A stretch of 56,216 nucleotides of DNA, from NCBI GenBank assembly GCA_900542505.1, contig UQNV01000010.1, forward strand, positions 1-56,216, read 5' to 3'. The translations under genes were made by a program, and so were the position numbers. Positions 1 to 8,490 of this stretch are shown piece by piece. The notes beneath the pieces are model-generated. The model was given only the letters and a program-made list of their open reading frames with translations. It searched no databases and was not told the origin of the DNA. Position 1 is the stretch's first letter; each line of letters opens with the position of its first letter. This stretch comes from an uncultured Alistipes sp. (lineage in GTDB: Bacteria > Bacteroidota > Bacteroidia > Bacteroidales > Rikenellaceae).

Positions 1-46
1 AGATCCTGAGATGTCTCGTGGGCTCGGAGATGTGTATAAGAGACAG
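1..46. other. Illumina Nextera adapter with i7 index (technical sequence)
   Basis: Positions 13-46 match the Nextera read-2 transposase adapter, ending in the 19-bp Tn5 mosaic end (AGATGTGTATAAGAGACAG at 28-46). Positions 5-12 (CCTGAGAT) match the i7 index I know as N715, and 1-4 (AGAT) fit the end of the P7 primer. This is library sequence, not genome. Translating it forward gives the well-known artefact peptide MGSEMCIRDR. Genomic sequence starts at about 47. Confidence 0.97.
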
Positions 47-3000
47 GGCGGAAATCGCGGAAATTGTTGAAATCCTCCTTGAAATAGATACCCAGGCCGT
101 ACTCCTGCAGACCCTGGTTCTCGTCGAAGCGGTCGATGGTCTGCGTGAAGAGCTTCAGCCGCAGCGCCCCCGAACGGTCAATGAGGTAGGTCACATAGGC
201 CTCGCCCATGAAGTTGGACATGGCGTCGTTGTTGACTGCCTGCTTGTTGTCGATGATGTAGTTGCCCTCCAGCTCGACGAACAGGCGGTTGTTGATGAGG
301 CTCTTCGAGAGGCCGAAGTCGACCTCGTCGCTGGTCAGTTCCGACTTGGGCCGGTAGCGTATGACCAGATTGTAGTCGTCGGCCGAGAGCCAGTTGCTGA
401 GCTGGTTGGTCAGGAACTCGAGACCCGTGGCGGCCGACACCGAGGCACCCATGTTGCTACCGGCAGCCGAATTCTCGGCCATGAAGCTGTTGAAGAGCAG
501 CAGGTAGAGGAACTGCATGTCGACCGACTCGGGCGTGCTGAGCGCATTGGCGATGATGCTCTGCATCTCGGGGTCGACACCCGGCACGCGCACGTCGAAT
601 CCGATGGCCGGATTGGTCAGCCGCTCGCCCAGATGGATGACGCACTCGACCGGCACCGAACGGTCGCCGCTCACGTCGGCCGTACCCTGCAACAGCGGCT
701 GGAGCGACGCCTTGACCTTGTATACGGCGTCGATGTCGAGCATCGCATCGGTCGGCGCTCCGGTCCACTGGATGGTCGAGCCGTTCTCGATGACGAACTT
801 CTTGTTGATGAGGTTCTCGAGCGAGAACTGATAGCTTCCCTCCGCAATCGTATAGTCGCCATACATCTCGAAGACTCCGGCCCGGGGGTTGATTTGCAGG
901 TTGAGCGACCCCTCGCCGCGCGCCCTGACGGCGTTGCCCGACACGGTCAGCTCGACCTCGGTATTGGGCCGCACGTCGAGTGCCAGGGCAATGTTCATCT
1001 GCCCCGGTGCGGCGCTCTTCTTGCGCTGTTTGCGTTCGAAGCTCAGTTTCTTGAGTTCGACCGTCGAGAGCGAATCGGACGGAGCGGGCTGGACGAAGGT
1101 GACGAAATTGGCCGCCGAGATGTTCGACTTGCCCGAAAGCGGCATGAAGAAGGAGGAACTGCCGGCCGTCGTCGCCGTCACATCCATGTTGACCCCCAGT
1201 TTGTCGCCCCGAATCCGCGCAAGGCCCGAGGCATAGACCTTGCCGTAGAAGAGGTCGTTGTCGCGGCTCGTGGTATTGAGCACCAGCATGCGGTCGGGCG
1301 TCACGCGCAGGTCGTAGGCGATGTTGGTGACATGCCCCAAATCGAGGCTGAAATCCAACAGGCCGCTGTTGCCCTCCATATCGAGAACCGGTGCGTTTTT
1401 CGTACTGAAGAGGCTGTTCTTCACATCGAGCGTCACCTCGGGGACCGTATAGGTCACCTGCGTGAAGTCGACCGTGGTCGAGAGGCCCGTCGCATGGATT
1501 TTACCCGAGAGTTCGCCGTCGCGGCCGCGCCCCGTCAGCACCAGGTCCATGTCGGCCAGGCCGCGCGTACGCGAGACTACGCCCGAGAGCACCGGGTCGA
1601 GCAGCCCCATGTCGAGGCTGTCGATGCGCATGCGGGCATAGTAGCGATGCTGCGAGGGGGCATAGAAACCCCGCACGAGCGTATCGCCCTTGATGCGGTT
1701 GGCGACCGTCAGGCCGGCGCGGTTGCGCTGGAAGTCCCATTGCGAGGTCAACCGCATCGGGGGTGCCGGGATGTCGTTCACCTCGAGGCTGTCGAGCATG
1801 ATGTCGGCCGTGAACTGACCTTCGCGCAGCACCGATTTCATGATGGCGAAGCCGTCGGTCCGACCCTCGACCACATAGCCCATCCGGTCGGCGAACTGCG
1901 TCAGGGGCGCCAGGTCGAAGTTGCGCAGGCGGAGCGTCAGCGAATCGTCGCGGCTGCGCGAAGCGATGCCGTTGAGCGCCAGCACCTGCTCGTCGTTGCG
2001 CACATAGAAGCGGTCGATGACCACGCGCGTGGTGTCGAACTGGATGTTGCGGGCCATGATGCGCCACATCTTGTCGCCCCGCACGATGCGCGAGGGGAGA
2101 ATCCTCAGGCCGACGACCCGCCCCGAAGGACCGTGCTCGTCGGCAATCGAGGCGCGGACGCTCAGCTGGCCCGAGAAGCGGCGCGTCGTATCGGAGAAAC
2201 CGGTCGAAAGCTGCACGTCGCCCCGTCGGGCGCCGCCCGTCACCGAGAGGTTGGGCAGATGCAGCATGCCCAGATAGAGGTCTTCGGCCGAAGCATACAG
2301 AGTGAGCGAATCACCCCGGTTCGAGGCGTTGACGTTCAGCCGCGTGGCAAGCATGCGCTTGCGCTCGATGTACTCCGACGAGGCCTTGAAGGAGAGCTGG
2401 TTGCCTGCCGGATTGAACAGCAGCTGCAGCTTGGAGCCGTCGGCCACCTGCAACCCCTCGGAGATGGCATCCATCACCGGATTGATGTTGCGGATGTTGA
2501 CCGACAGCAGCGAGTAGTCGTCGGGCAGCGCTATCTGCCGCTGGGTCTCTTCGCCCCGGAGCTTCTCCTCGTGGAGAATCGGCAGATACTTGGCGGCGCT
2601 TTCGCGCAGATAGGCGAAGACCTCGCGGTAGCTGGCCTTGCTGCGGAAGGTGGCATCGGCGAAATCCGAGCGCAGTTCGACGAACTTGCTGTGCTCCGAA
2701 TTCTCGCCCGTCACCGACACATCCTTGGCCGTCAGCGACTTGTCGTTGTAGCGATAGGTGGCATCCAGCACCCGGATGCGTCCGTTCAGGTCATCGAGCG
2801 AATGTCCGCCCGCACGGGCCTCGACACGCGCCGAGAGTTCCGAGATGGAGTCGCGCCGGTTGAGGTGCAGCGCCGCAAGGTCGGCATGATGGAGGTCCAT
2901 CACAAAATCGTAGCGCGGCATTTCGTCGTTCAGGTCGACCAGACCGAGGAAATCGAAATCGAGATTGGGGTCGCGGGCGAAAATCCGGCCGTCGAACTCC

Positions 3001-4469
3001 TTGTTGCGCAGACGTCCGTCGAGCCGTACGTCGCGGTAGGCATAGCCGTTGAAATCCAGCTGGGCGATGTTGCCGCGCACCTCGGCATCGGCAAATCCGC
3101 GGCCGACGGCGCCGTCCACACGGGCCGTAAGCGTCGTGGAGCCCAACAGCTGCGGCTTGCCCAGCAGGTCGCCCAGACGGAACGAGTTGACCCGCACGCT
3201 GCCCGTCACCTGACGCCGTCCGGCACGCAGGGGTTTGGTGGCGAGCTTGCCGGAGATGTGGCCCAGCGGCGTACGGAGCCGCATCTTCAGGTCGAAGAGC
3301 GACAGCGTGCCGCGGAAACTGGCGGCCAGGTCGATGCGGCCCGCGCGGCCGATGACGGCAACGGTCTGCGCCGGAAGCTTCGTCCGGCCGACCGATGCGG
3401 CAAGCGTCCGGATGGAGCGGGCCGAGGTGGTCAGGCGCGGCAGTTCGACGTCGAAACGGGCCGACGCGATATCGGGAAGTCCCGTCACCGTCGCCTTGCC
3501 CGTGAGGGTGGTCCCATCGACATCGAGGCTGCGGATGCGCGTCGTGAAGTTGTCGACCGTACCCGAGGCCTCCAGGTCCACGTCGGAGAAGAGCGTATGC
3601 CACGACCGAAGTTTGGGCGAGAAGTAGGCCAAATCGTCGCTCGAAAGCGTCGAGCGGCGGAACTCGGCGTCGATTTGCACCTCGCCGATGAAATCCTTGT
3701 ATTCGTTCCACGAACCGCCCACCAGCGTAATGGAGGGTATCTCGAGCTGCGAGCGGGGCGTACGGATGGTCGCCTGCTCGAACCCGATGCAGCCGTTGGT
3801 CAGATAGAAGGCCCCGGTGAGGTTCTCCAGCCGGAAGCCGCTCCGCTCGGTGGCCGAAAGGCTTTCGAAGGTGGTATGGATGACCGAACCGTCGATGGTC
3901 AGGTCACGCACCCCGGAGACCAGGTCGTAGATGTGCAGATGCGAGAAGTCGATGCCGTATTCGGGGTTGCGGTGCTCGAGTTTTTCGAGACAGAACTCCA
4001 TGCCGTCGATGGTCGCATCGTGAATCGTCAGCTTGAATTCGCCCTTTTTCTTGCGGTCGGGATTGCTCAGCCGCTCGACCACCTGCTTGATGTTCATCTC
4101 GCCGCCGGGCGTCTCAAGCAGACAGAGTTTCGCGCCGCCCAGTTCGGCTCGGCTCAGGACGATTCCGTCGCTGAAAAGTCCGAAACCCGTCACGAAGGCT
4201 TCGGCCTGGCCGACATACAGGAGCGTATCATGCCGGAAATCCTCCACATAGAACCCTTTGACACGAACCCGGCTGAACAGCCCGATATCCACCCTGTCGA
4301 TGGCGACCTTCGTCCCGAGCTTCTCCGAAACCAGCGTCACGGCCTTCTGGACCACGAAATTCTGGACCGCCGGAATATCGAGCAGCAGCGAGAGCAGCAA
4401 AGGGAGAAAGAGCAGCAGCAGAACCGCGGCCGAGAGCACCTTTCCCAATATTTTCATACCTTTGTGCAT
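47..4469 (-). CDS. TamB-type translocation/assembly module protein (3' end cut by the contig end)
   Basis: This is a very large AsmA/TamB-family protein, expected to span the periplasm from an inner-membrane anchor and to help outer-membrane protein or lipid traffic. It starts at ATG 4469 (second in-frame ATG at 4457). The N-terminus is a short basic segment followed by a Leu-rich membrane anchor (about residues 9-31), then text typical of the family (KLGTKVAIDRVDIG, about residues 54-67). The last readable stretch, just before the adapter, runs through NNRLFVELEGNYIIDNKQ and ends at NNFRDFR, the conserved TamB C-terminal (DUF490) region. About 1474 codons are present, so only a few tens of residues are probably missing. 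It diverges from tsaD. I read the frame at both ends and did not check every internal codon. Confidence 0.9.
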
Positions 4470-4487
4470 CGAAAGTCGTTTAATCCG

Positions 4488-4495
4488 CAAATTTA
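4488..4495 (-). promoter_or_regulatory. Putative -7 promoter element for the tamB-like gene
   Basis: The minus strand reads TAAATTTG, matching the Bacteroidetes consensus TAnnTTTG. It would place the start of transcription near 4481, about 12 nt before ATG 4469. No clear -33 TTTG was found. Confidence 0.5.
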
Positions 4496-4497
4496 AC

Positions 4498-4505
4498 TAT
4501 TTTTG
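4498..4505 (+). promoter_or_regulatory. Putative -7 promoter element for tsaD
   Basis: The plus strand reads TATTTTTG, matching TAnnTTTG, 22 nt before the tsaD ATG. It lies 2 bp from the opposing tamB-like -7 box, so the two promoters overlap back to back. Confidence 0.5.
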
Positions 4506-4527
4506 CAATAAAATAACGAAAAACCAC

Positions 4528-5553
4528 ATGGATATTACAATCTTAGGCATCGAATCCTCGTGCGACGACACCTCGGCGGCAGTCATACGCGGCAACGTGC
4601 TGCTGTCGAATGTCATTGCCTCACAGGCCGTTCACATCAAGTACGGGGGCGTGATTCCCGAACTCGCCTCGCGCGCCCACCAGCAGAACATCGTTCCGGT
4701 GGTGGACACGGCGCTCAAAGAGGCCGGCATCACGGCCGACAAGCTCGACGCCATCGCCTTCACGCGCGGTCCCGGTCTGGTGGGGTCGCTGCTCGTGGGC
4801 GTTTCGTTCACCAAGGGGCTCTCCATCGCCCACAACATCCCGATGGTCGAGGTGAACCACCTCCAGGGACATATCCTCTCGCACTTCCTCGACCTGCCGG
4901 ACCGCCAGCTGCCCCACCCCGACTTCCCGTTCCTCTGCCTGCTCGTCAGCGGAGGCCACACGCAGATTGTGCGGGTCAACTCGCCGCTCGAGATGGAGAT
5001 TGTCGGCACGACCATCGACGACGCCGCAGGCGAAGCCTTCGACAAGTGTGCCAAGGTGATGGGGCTCCCCTACCCGGGCGGCCCGGTCATCGACCGGCTG
5101 GCCAAGGAGGGTGACCCCAAGGCCTTCCGCTTCGCCCGACCCCACGTCGACGGATTCGACTACTCCTTCTCGGGACTGAAGACCTCGTTCCTCTATACGC
5201 TGCGCGACGCCGTGGCCGAAAAGCCCGACTTCATCGAGAAGCACAAGGCCGACCTCTGCGCATCGCTGCAGGCAACCGTCGTCGGCATCCTGCTCGACAA
5301 GCTGGTCAAGGCATCGAAGGAGTTCGGCATCCGCGACATCGCCATCGCCGGCGGCGTTTCGGCCAACTCGGGACTGCGCAACGGCATCGTCGAAGAGGGT
5401 CGCAAGCGTGGCTGGCGCACCTTCCTGCCCGAATTCAAGTTCACCACCGACAACGCGGCGATGATTGCCATGGCGGGATTGTACCACTATCGTGCCGGCC
5501 ACTTCTCGTCGCTCGAAGTTTCGCCCGTGGCACGGCTCGAGGAGCTGCTCTGA
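4528..5553 (+). CDS. tsaD: tRNA N6-adenosine threonylcarbamoyltransferase TsaD
   Basis: TsaD transfers the threonylcarbamoyl group from TC-AMP to A37 of ANN-decoding tRNAs, working with TsaB and TsaE in the cytoplasm. The 341-residue product has the family length. It shows the ASKHA ATP-binding start (GIESSCDDTSAAV, residues 7-19), metal-binding His111 and His115 (HLQGH), the Gly-rich PYPGGPVID segment, and a C-terminal metal-ligand Asp at about 308 (TTDNAAM). The start is ATG 4528, which gives the canonical N-terminus MDITILGIESS; the frame is open further upstream but that would extend past the promoter. It is a single gene between a divergent tamB-like gene and a convergent lipoprotein gene. 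Confidence 0.97.
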   Translation: MDITILGIESSCDDTSAAVIRGNVLLSNVIASQAVHIKYGGVIPELASRAHQQNIVPVVDTALKEAGITADKLDAIAFTRGPGLVGSLLVGVSFTKGLSIAHNIPMVEVNHLQGHILSHFLDLPDRQLPHPDFPFLCLLVSGGHTQIVRVNSPLEMEIVGTTIDDAAGEAFDKCAKVMGLPYPGGPVIDRLAKEGDPKAFRFARPHVDGFDYSFSGLKTSFLYTLRDAVAEKPDFIEKHKADLCASLQATVVGILLDKLVKASKEFGIRDIAIAGGVSANSGLRNGIVEEGRKRGWRTFLPEFKFTTDNAAMIAMAGLYHYRAGHFSSLEVSPVARLEELL

Positions 5554-5587
5554 GTCCGGCGGACCGTCCGTCCGACGCAATACGGCG

Positions 5588-5621
5588 AAGGCCGCGAACC
5601 CTGTACGGGGTCCGCGGCCTT
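5588..5621. terminator. Hairpin terminator between convergent tsaD and lipoprotein gene
   Basis: An inverted repeat, AAGGCCGCG with CGCGGCCTT and an inner ACCC/GGGT pairing, forms a GC-rich stem at the convergent junction. It can act in both directions. U-tracts are short. Confidence 0.7.
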
Positions 5622-5649
5622 CGGCTTTGCAGAGGTCGGTCACACCGGC

Positions 5650-6792
5650 TCAGAACGCCAGAATCGGGCGCGCATAGCAGTCGGCGTCGTACCAGTTGGT
5701 CATGCACTCGATGAGCCCCTCGGAGCCGATTTCGAGGATGCAGGCCGACTCGCCATCATAGGGGGTCGACGCCCAGAGCGAGCAGAAGGGATGGGAGTCG
5801 TCGTCGTTGACCAGCAGGTCGCGTTCCGCCTCGGGTATCTTCGAAAGCGTCTCGTTGAAGCGGGCCATCGCATCGTAGGAGACCGTCTCGGAGCAGTACC
5901 ACGTGGCATCCTGCGAGAGGGTCTGCCACTCCTTCATGCAGCGGGCCACCTCGTCGCCGCACAGATTGGCGGCCATGTCCCACAACTGGCCCGTCGAGGG
6001 GAGGAACCATCCGCTCGTATTCTCGGGAGCCGGCAGCGAGAAGCCGTTGAGCACGCACCCGAAGGCGGGCATCATCTCGTCGAGGCCGCTGCCGTAGGTA
6101 TCGCGTACGGTCATCGTCTCGGCATAGCCGTTCACGTTGGCATACCACGTTTCGGCCAGCTTGGCACCCTTCAGGCAGGAGAACTCCCAGTCCTTCGACC
6201 AGAAGGTCGTCATCTTGTCCGCCCCGTGGGCAAACCGCACGGCCACCACATACCCGTGGGTAAAGCCCGCCTCCACGTCCGACGGGGCCATACGCGAAGG
6301 CTCGGTCTGGAAGACGATGCCGATGACCTGTTTTCCGGCCACGGGCGCAGGCTTCTCGTCGGCCCAGACGGGATTCAGACCATCGGCCTCGATGCTGAGC
6401 AGTCCGCCGTCACTCCACGTACCGTCGCTGTAGAAGTAGTCGCCCACCTTCGCGGGTTCGGGCTGCGTCACCGTCACACGACACGAGGCCGAGGCCTCGC
6501 CCACCGATGCCGTAACAAGCGTTTCACCTTTCGCTACGGCCGTCACCACCCCCTCGGCGACCACGGCCACCTCGGGATTGGCCGACACCCATTCAACCAC
6601 CTCTCCGGCCGCAGCCTCGGGCGTCACCCGGGCAGTCAGCGTATGCGTCTCTCCCACCATCAGCTCAATCGCTTCGGCGTCGAGCGTCACCTCGACACGA
6701 CCTGTTCCCGTTCCTGAATCATCGTCATCACAGGCGCAGAAAGCGAACAGCGCACAGGCCAGCAATAGCGGCCTCATCATCACTCGTTTCAT
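5650..6792 (-). CDS. BIG2-domain lipoprotein of unknown function
   Basis: A 380-residue predicted lipoprotein. The signal sequence ends at a lipobox-like FCAC with Cys21, followed by DDDD, an acidic run of the kind linked to surface export of Bacteroidetes lipoproteins. Residues about 32-110 form a bacterial Ig-like group 2 domain (VTLDAEAIELMVGETHTL, then AVAKGETLVTASVG). The remainder (about 118-380) is Cys- and Trp-rich, with GWFLPSTGQLWDM and a C-terminal YARPILAF. These resemble DUF1566/Lcl-like C-type-lectin-fold domains found after BIG2 repeats in gut Bacteroidales; that assignment is tentative. It looks monocistronic, with a putative promoter at 6898-6905 and a shared terminator with tsaD. 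Its ligand is unknown. Confidence 0.85.
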   Translation of the reverse strand: MKRVMMRPLLLACALFAFCACDDDDSGTGTGRVEVTLDAEAIELMVGETHTLTARVTPEAAAGEVVEWVSANPEVAVVAEGVVTAVAKGETLVTASVGEASASCRVTVTQPEPAKVGDYFYSDGTWSDGGLLSIEADGLNPVWADEKPAPVAGKQVIGIVFQTEPSRMAPSDVEAGFTHGYVVAVRFAHGADKMTTFWSKDWEFSCLKGAKLAETWYANVNGYAETMTVRDTYGSGLDEMMPAFGCVLNGFSLPAPENTSGWFLPSTGQLWDMAANLCGDEVARCMKEWQTLSQDATWYCSETVSYDAMARFNETLSKIPEAERDLLVNDDDSHPFCSLWASTPYDGESACILEIGSEGLIECMTNWYDADCYARPILAF

Positions 6793-6897
6793 AGCATCGG
6801 TTTTTTAAGGGTTTGATATTCCGGTCGTGGGTCCCGACACCTCAGCCCGGAAGCCGAAGTCCTCGCCGCGGCATCGGAGCCACAATCCGCTGTCACC

Positions 6898-6905
6898 CAA
6901 ATATA
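6898..6905 (-). promoter_or_regulatory. Putative -7 promoter element for the BIG2 lipoprotein gene
   Basis: The minus strand reads TATATTTG, matching TAnnTTTG. It predicts a 5' UTR of roughly 100 nt. No well-spaced -33 TTTG is visible. Confidence 0.45.
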
Positions 6906-7078
6906 CGGAATTTGGCCCGAATTATCCATTTCATCCACAATTTTCCAAGAAACCGGACAATAAATAAAAGAGCAAAAACGCGCAATTCCTTTTCGCATGC
7001 AGAGCAGACCACACAGACTTTTCGAAGAGTTTTTCGGGCAATTCGACCTAAATTCATGCAATCCCCGAAGAAAATCCC

Positions 7079-7086
7079 TATCTTTG
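7079..7086 (+). promoter_or_regulatory. Putative -7 promoter element for the flavin oxidoreductase gene
   Basis: The plus strand reads TATCTTTG, matching TAnnTTTG, in an AT-richer stretch directly before the GC-rich leader. The predicted 5' UTR is about 215 nt. The -33 element is not obvious. Confidence 0.5.
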
Positions 7087-7165
7087 TCCCCGAAAGCAGA
7101 CGGGATACCGGACACCAGGTCCGCACAACGCCATTTCCGGACAGAGGCGTCCGTCCCGCCCGGTC

Positions 7166-7186
7166 CGCAGCCCCCGTGGGGCTGCG
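7166..7186 (+). other. Perfect hairpin in the leader of the flavin oxidoreductase gene
   Basis: CGCAGCCCC and GGGGCTGCG pair perfectly (9 bp) around a CGT loop, followed by GAAAACATC. It lacks a U-tract, so it is more likely a structural leader element than a terminator. Confidence 0.5.
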
Positions 7187-7310
7187 AAAACATCAGCCGC
7201 TCCCCCTCCGTCCGACGGCATGCGCTGCATCGCGGGCTCCGCGCCCGCCTCCCGCAGCCGACGGTGGACCGGACAGCCGGTCCGGGAGACGGTCCTAACT
7301 CAAACCAAAC

Positions 7311-8405
7311 ATGAAAGCACTGAAAATCGGAAATCTGCTTGCTCCGGTCCCCATCGTTCAGGGAGGCATGGGCGTAGGCATTTCGCTCTCGGGACTCGCC
7401 TCGGCAGTCGCCGAGCAGGGCGGCATCGGCGTCATTTCGTCGGCCGGTCTGGGAGCCATCTACAACGACTATTCGAAGGACTACCGCAAGGCCAGCATCT
7501 GGGGCCTCCGGGAGGAGCTGCGCAAGGCGCGCGAGCGGACTCGCGGCATCATCGGCGTCAACGTCATGGTCGCCATGTCCAACTTCGCCGACATGGTCCG
7601 CACGGCCATTGCCGAGAAGGCCGACATCATCTTCTCGGGTGCGGGACTTCCGCTCAACCTCCCCTCGTTCCTCACCGAGGGTGCGCGGACCAAGCTGGCC
7701 CCCATCGTCTCGTCGGCCCGTGCCGCAGGACTGCTCTGCCGCAAATGGTTCTCGGAGTATCACTACATCCCCGATGCCATCGTCGTCGAGGGACCCAAGG
7801 CGGGCGGGCACCTGGGCTACAAGCCCGAGCAGCTCAACGACGAGCACTATGCGCTCGAGGCGCTCGTACCGCAGATTGTCGCCGAGGTCCGCGCCTTCGA
7901 GGCGGAGCACGACTGCCACATTCCGGTCATCGCCGGCGGCGGCATCTATACGGGCGAGGATATCTACCGCATCATGGCGCTGGGCGCCGACGGGGTTCAG
8001 ATGGGCACGCGTTTCGTGACCACCGAGGAGTGTGACGCCGCACCCGAATTCAAGGAGAGCTACCTCAACGCCCGCAAGGAGGACATCGAAATCATCCAGA
8101 GTCCGGTCGGCATGCCGGGCCGGGCCATCCACAACTCCTTCCTCGAGCGGGTCAAGGAGGGGCTCAAGCGTCCGCGGGCATGCCCGTTCGACTGCATCAA
8201 GACCTGCGACGTGACGCACAGCCCCTACTGCATCATGCTGGCACTCTACAACGCCTTCAAGGGGAAGCTGCAGAACGGCTACGCCTTCTGCGGCGCCAAC
8301 GCCTGGCGCGCCGAGAAAATCCAGAGCGTCCGCGAACTCATCGCCTCGCTGCGCAGCGAATACGACAACTTCTCGCTCCGCGACCGGCTCTTCGGCGCCA
8401 AATAG
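7311..8405 (+). CDS. NAD(P)H-dependent flavin oxidoreductase (nitronate monooxygenase / FabK-like family)
   Basis: A 364-residue FMN-dependent TIM-barrel enzyme of the nitronate monooxygenase family (2-nitropropane dioxygenase, Pfam NMO). It shows the N-terminal PIVQGGMGVGISL substrate/FMN loop (about 14-26), IGVNVMVA (81-88), the family hallmark EGPKAGGH with the proposed catalytic His167, the phosphate-binding VIAGGGIYTG, and ADGVQMGTRF. A Cys-rich C-terminal segment (CPFDCIKTC, then SPYC) is unusual for classical nitronate monooxygenases and could bind metal or be redox active. Members of this family include nitronate monooxygenases and the enoyl-ACP reductase FabK; sequence alone does not settle which. 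It is a single gene with a long leader and a perfect terminator hairpin 27 nt after its stop. Confidence 0.88.
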   Translation: MKALKIGNLLAPVPIVQGGMGVGISLSGLASAVAEQGGIGVISSAGLGAIYNDYSKDYRKASIWGLREELRKARERTRGIIGVNVMVAMSNFADMVRTAIAEKADIIFSGAGLPLNLPSFLTEGARTKLAPIVSSARAAGLLCRKWFSEYHYIPDAIVVEGPKAGGHLGYKPEQLNDEHYALEALVPQIVAEVRAFEAEHDCHIPVIAGGGIYTGEDIYRIMALGADGVQMGTRFVTTEECDAAPEFKESYLNARKEDIEIIQSPVGMPGRAIHNSFLERVKEGLKRPRACPFDCIKTCDVTHSPYCIMLALYNAFKGKLQNGYAFCGANAWRAEKIQSVRELIASLRSEYDNFSLRDRLFGAK

Positions 8406-8431
8406 CCCGAACGCCGATGCGCACAAACGGA

Positions 8432-8466
8432 GAAACGCCCCGGAGAGTGACTCTCCGGGGCGTTTC
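8432..8466. terminator. Perfect bidirectional hairpin terminator
   Basis: A 16-bp perfect inverted repeat (GAAACGCCCCGGAGAG with its complement) around a TGA loop sits between the convergent oxidoreductase (+) and sulfatase (-) genes. The outer AAA/TTT bases give short U-tracts both ways. Confidence 0.85.
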
Positions 8467-8490
8467 CCGTATCGGACGGCATCCCGGCCG

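Larger units (their letters stand above)
6793..7310. other. 518-bp divergent intergenic region with structured GC-rich leader
   Basis: The region separates the BIG2 lipoprotein gene (-) from the flavin oxidoreductase gene (+). The left two thirds are AT-richer and hold candidate promoters for both directions. From about 7087 to 7300 it becomes GC-rich and palindromic, and would form a ~215-nt 5' leader of the oxidoreductase mRNA. It contains the hairpin at 7166-7186 and a CCGGAC/GTCCGG stem near 7270. I recognise no tRNA, known riboswitch or leader peptide that closes before the gene. Confidence 0.6.

Noticed and set aside
28..46. Tn5/IS50 mosaic end suggesting a transposon insertion
   Set aside because: The mosaic end is part of the Nextera adapter, with adjacent sequencing-primer and index bases. 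No transposase gene is present.
18..4496. A plus-strand open frame of about 1500 codons beginning in the adapter
   Set aside because: It is the codon-aligned antisense of the tamB-like gene and begins in library sequence. Its product is repetitive and matches no family.
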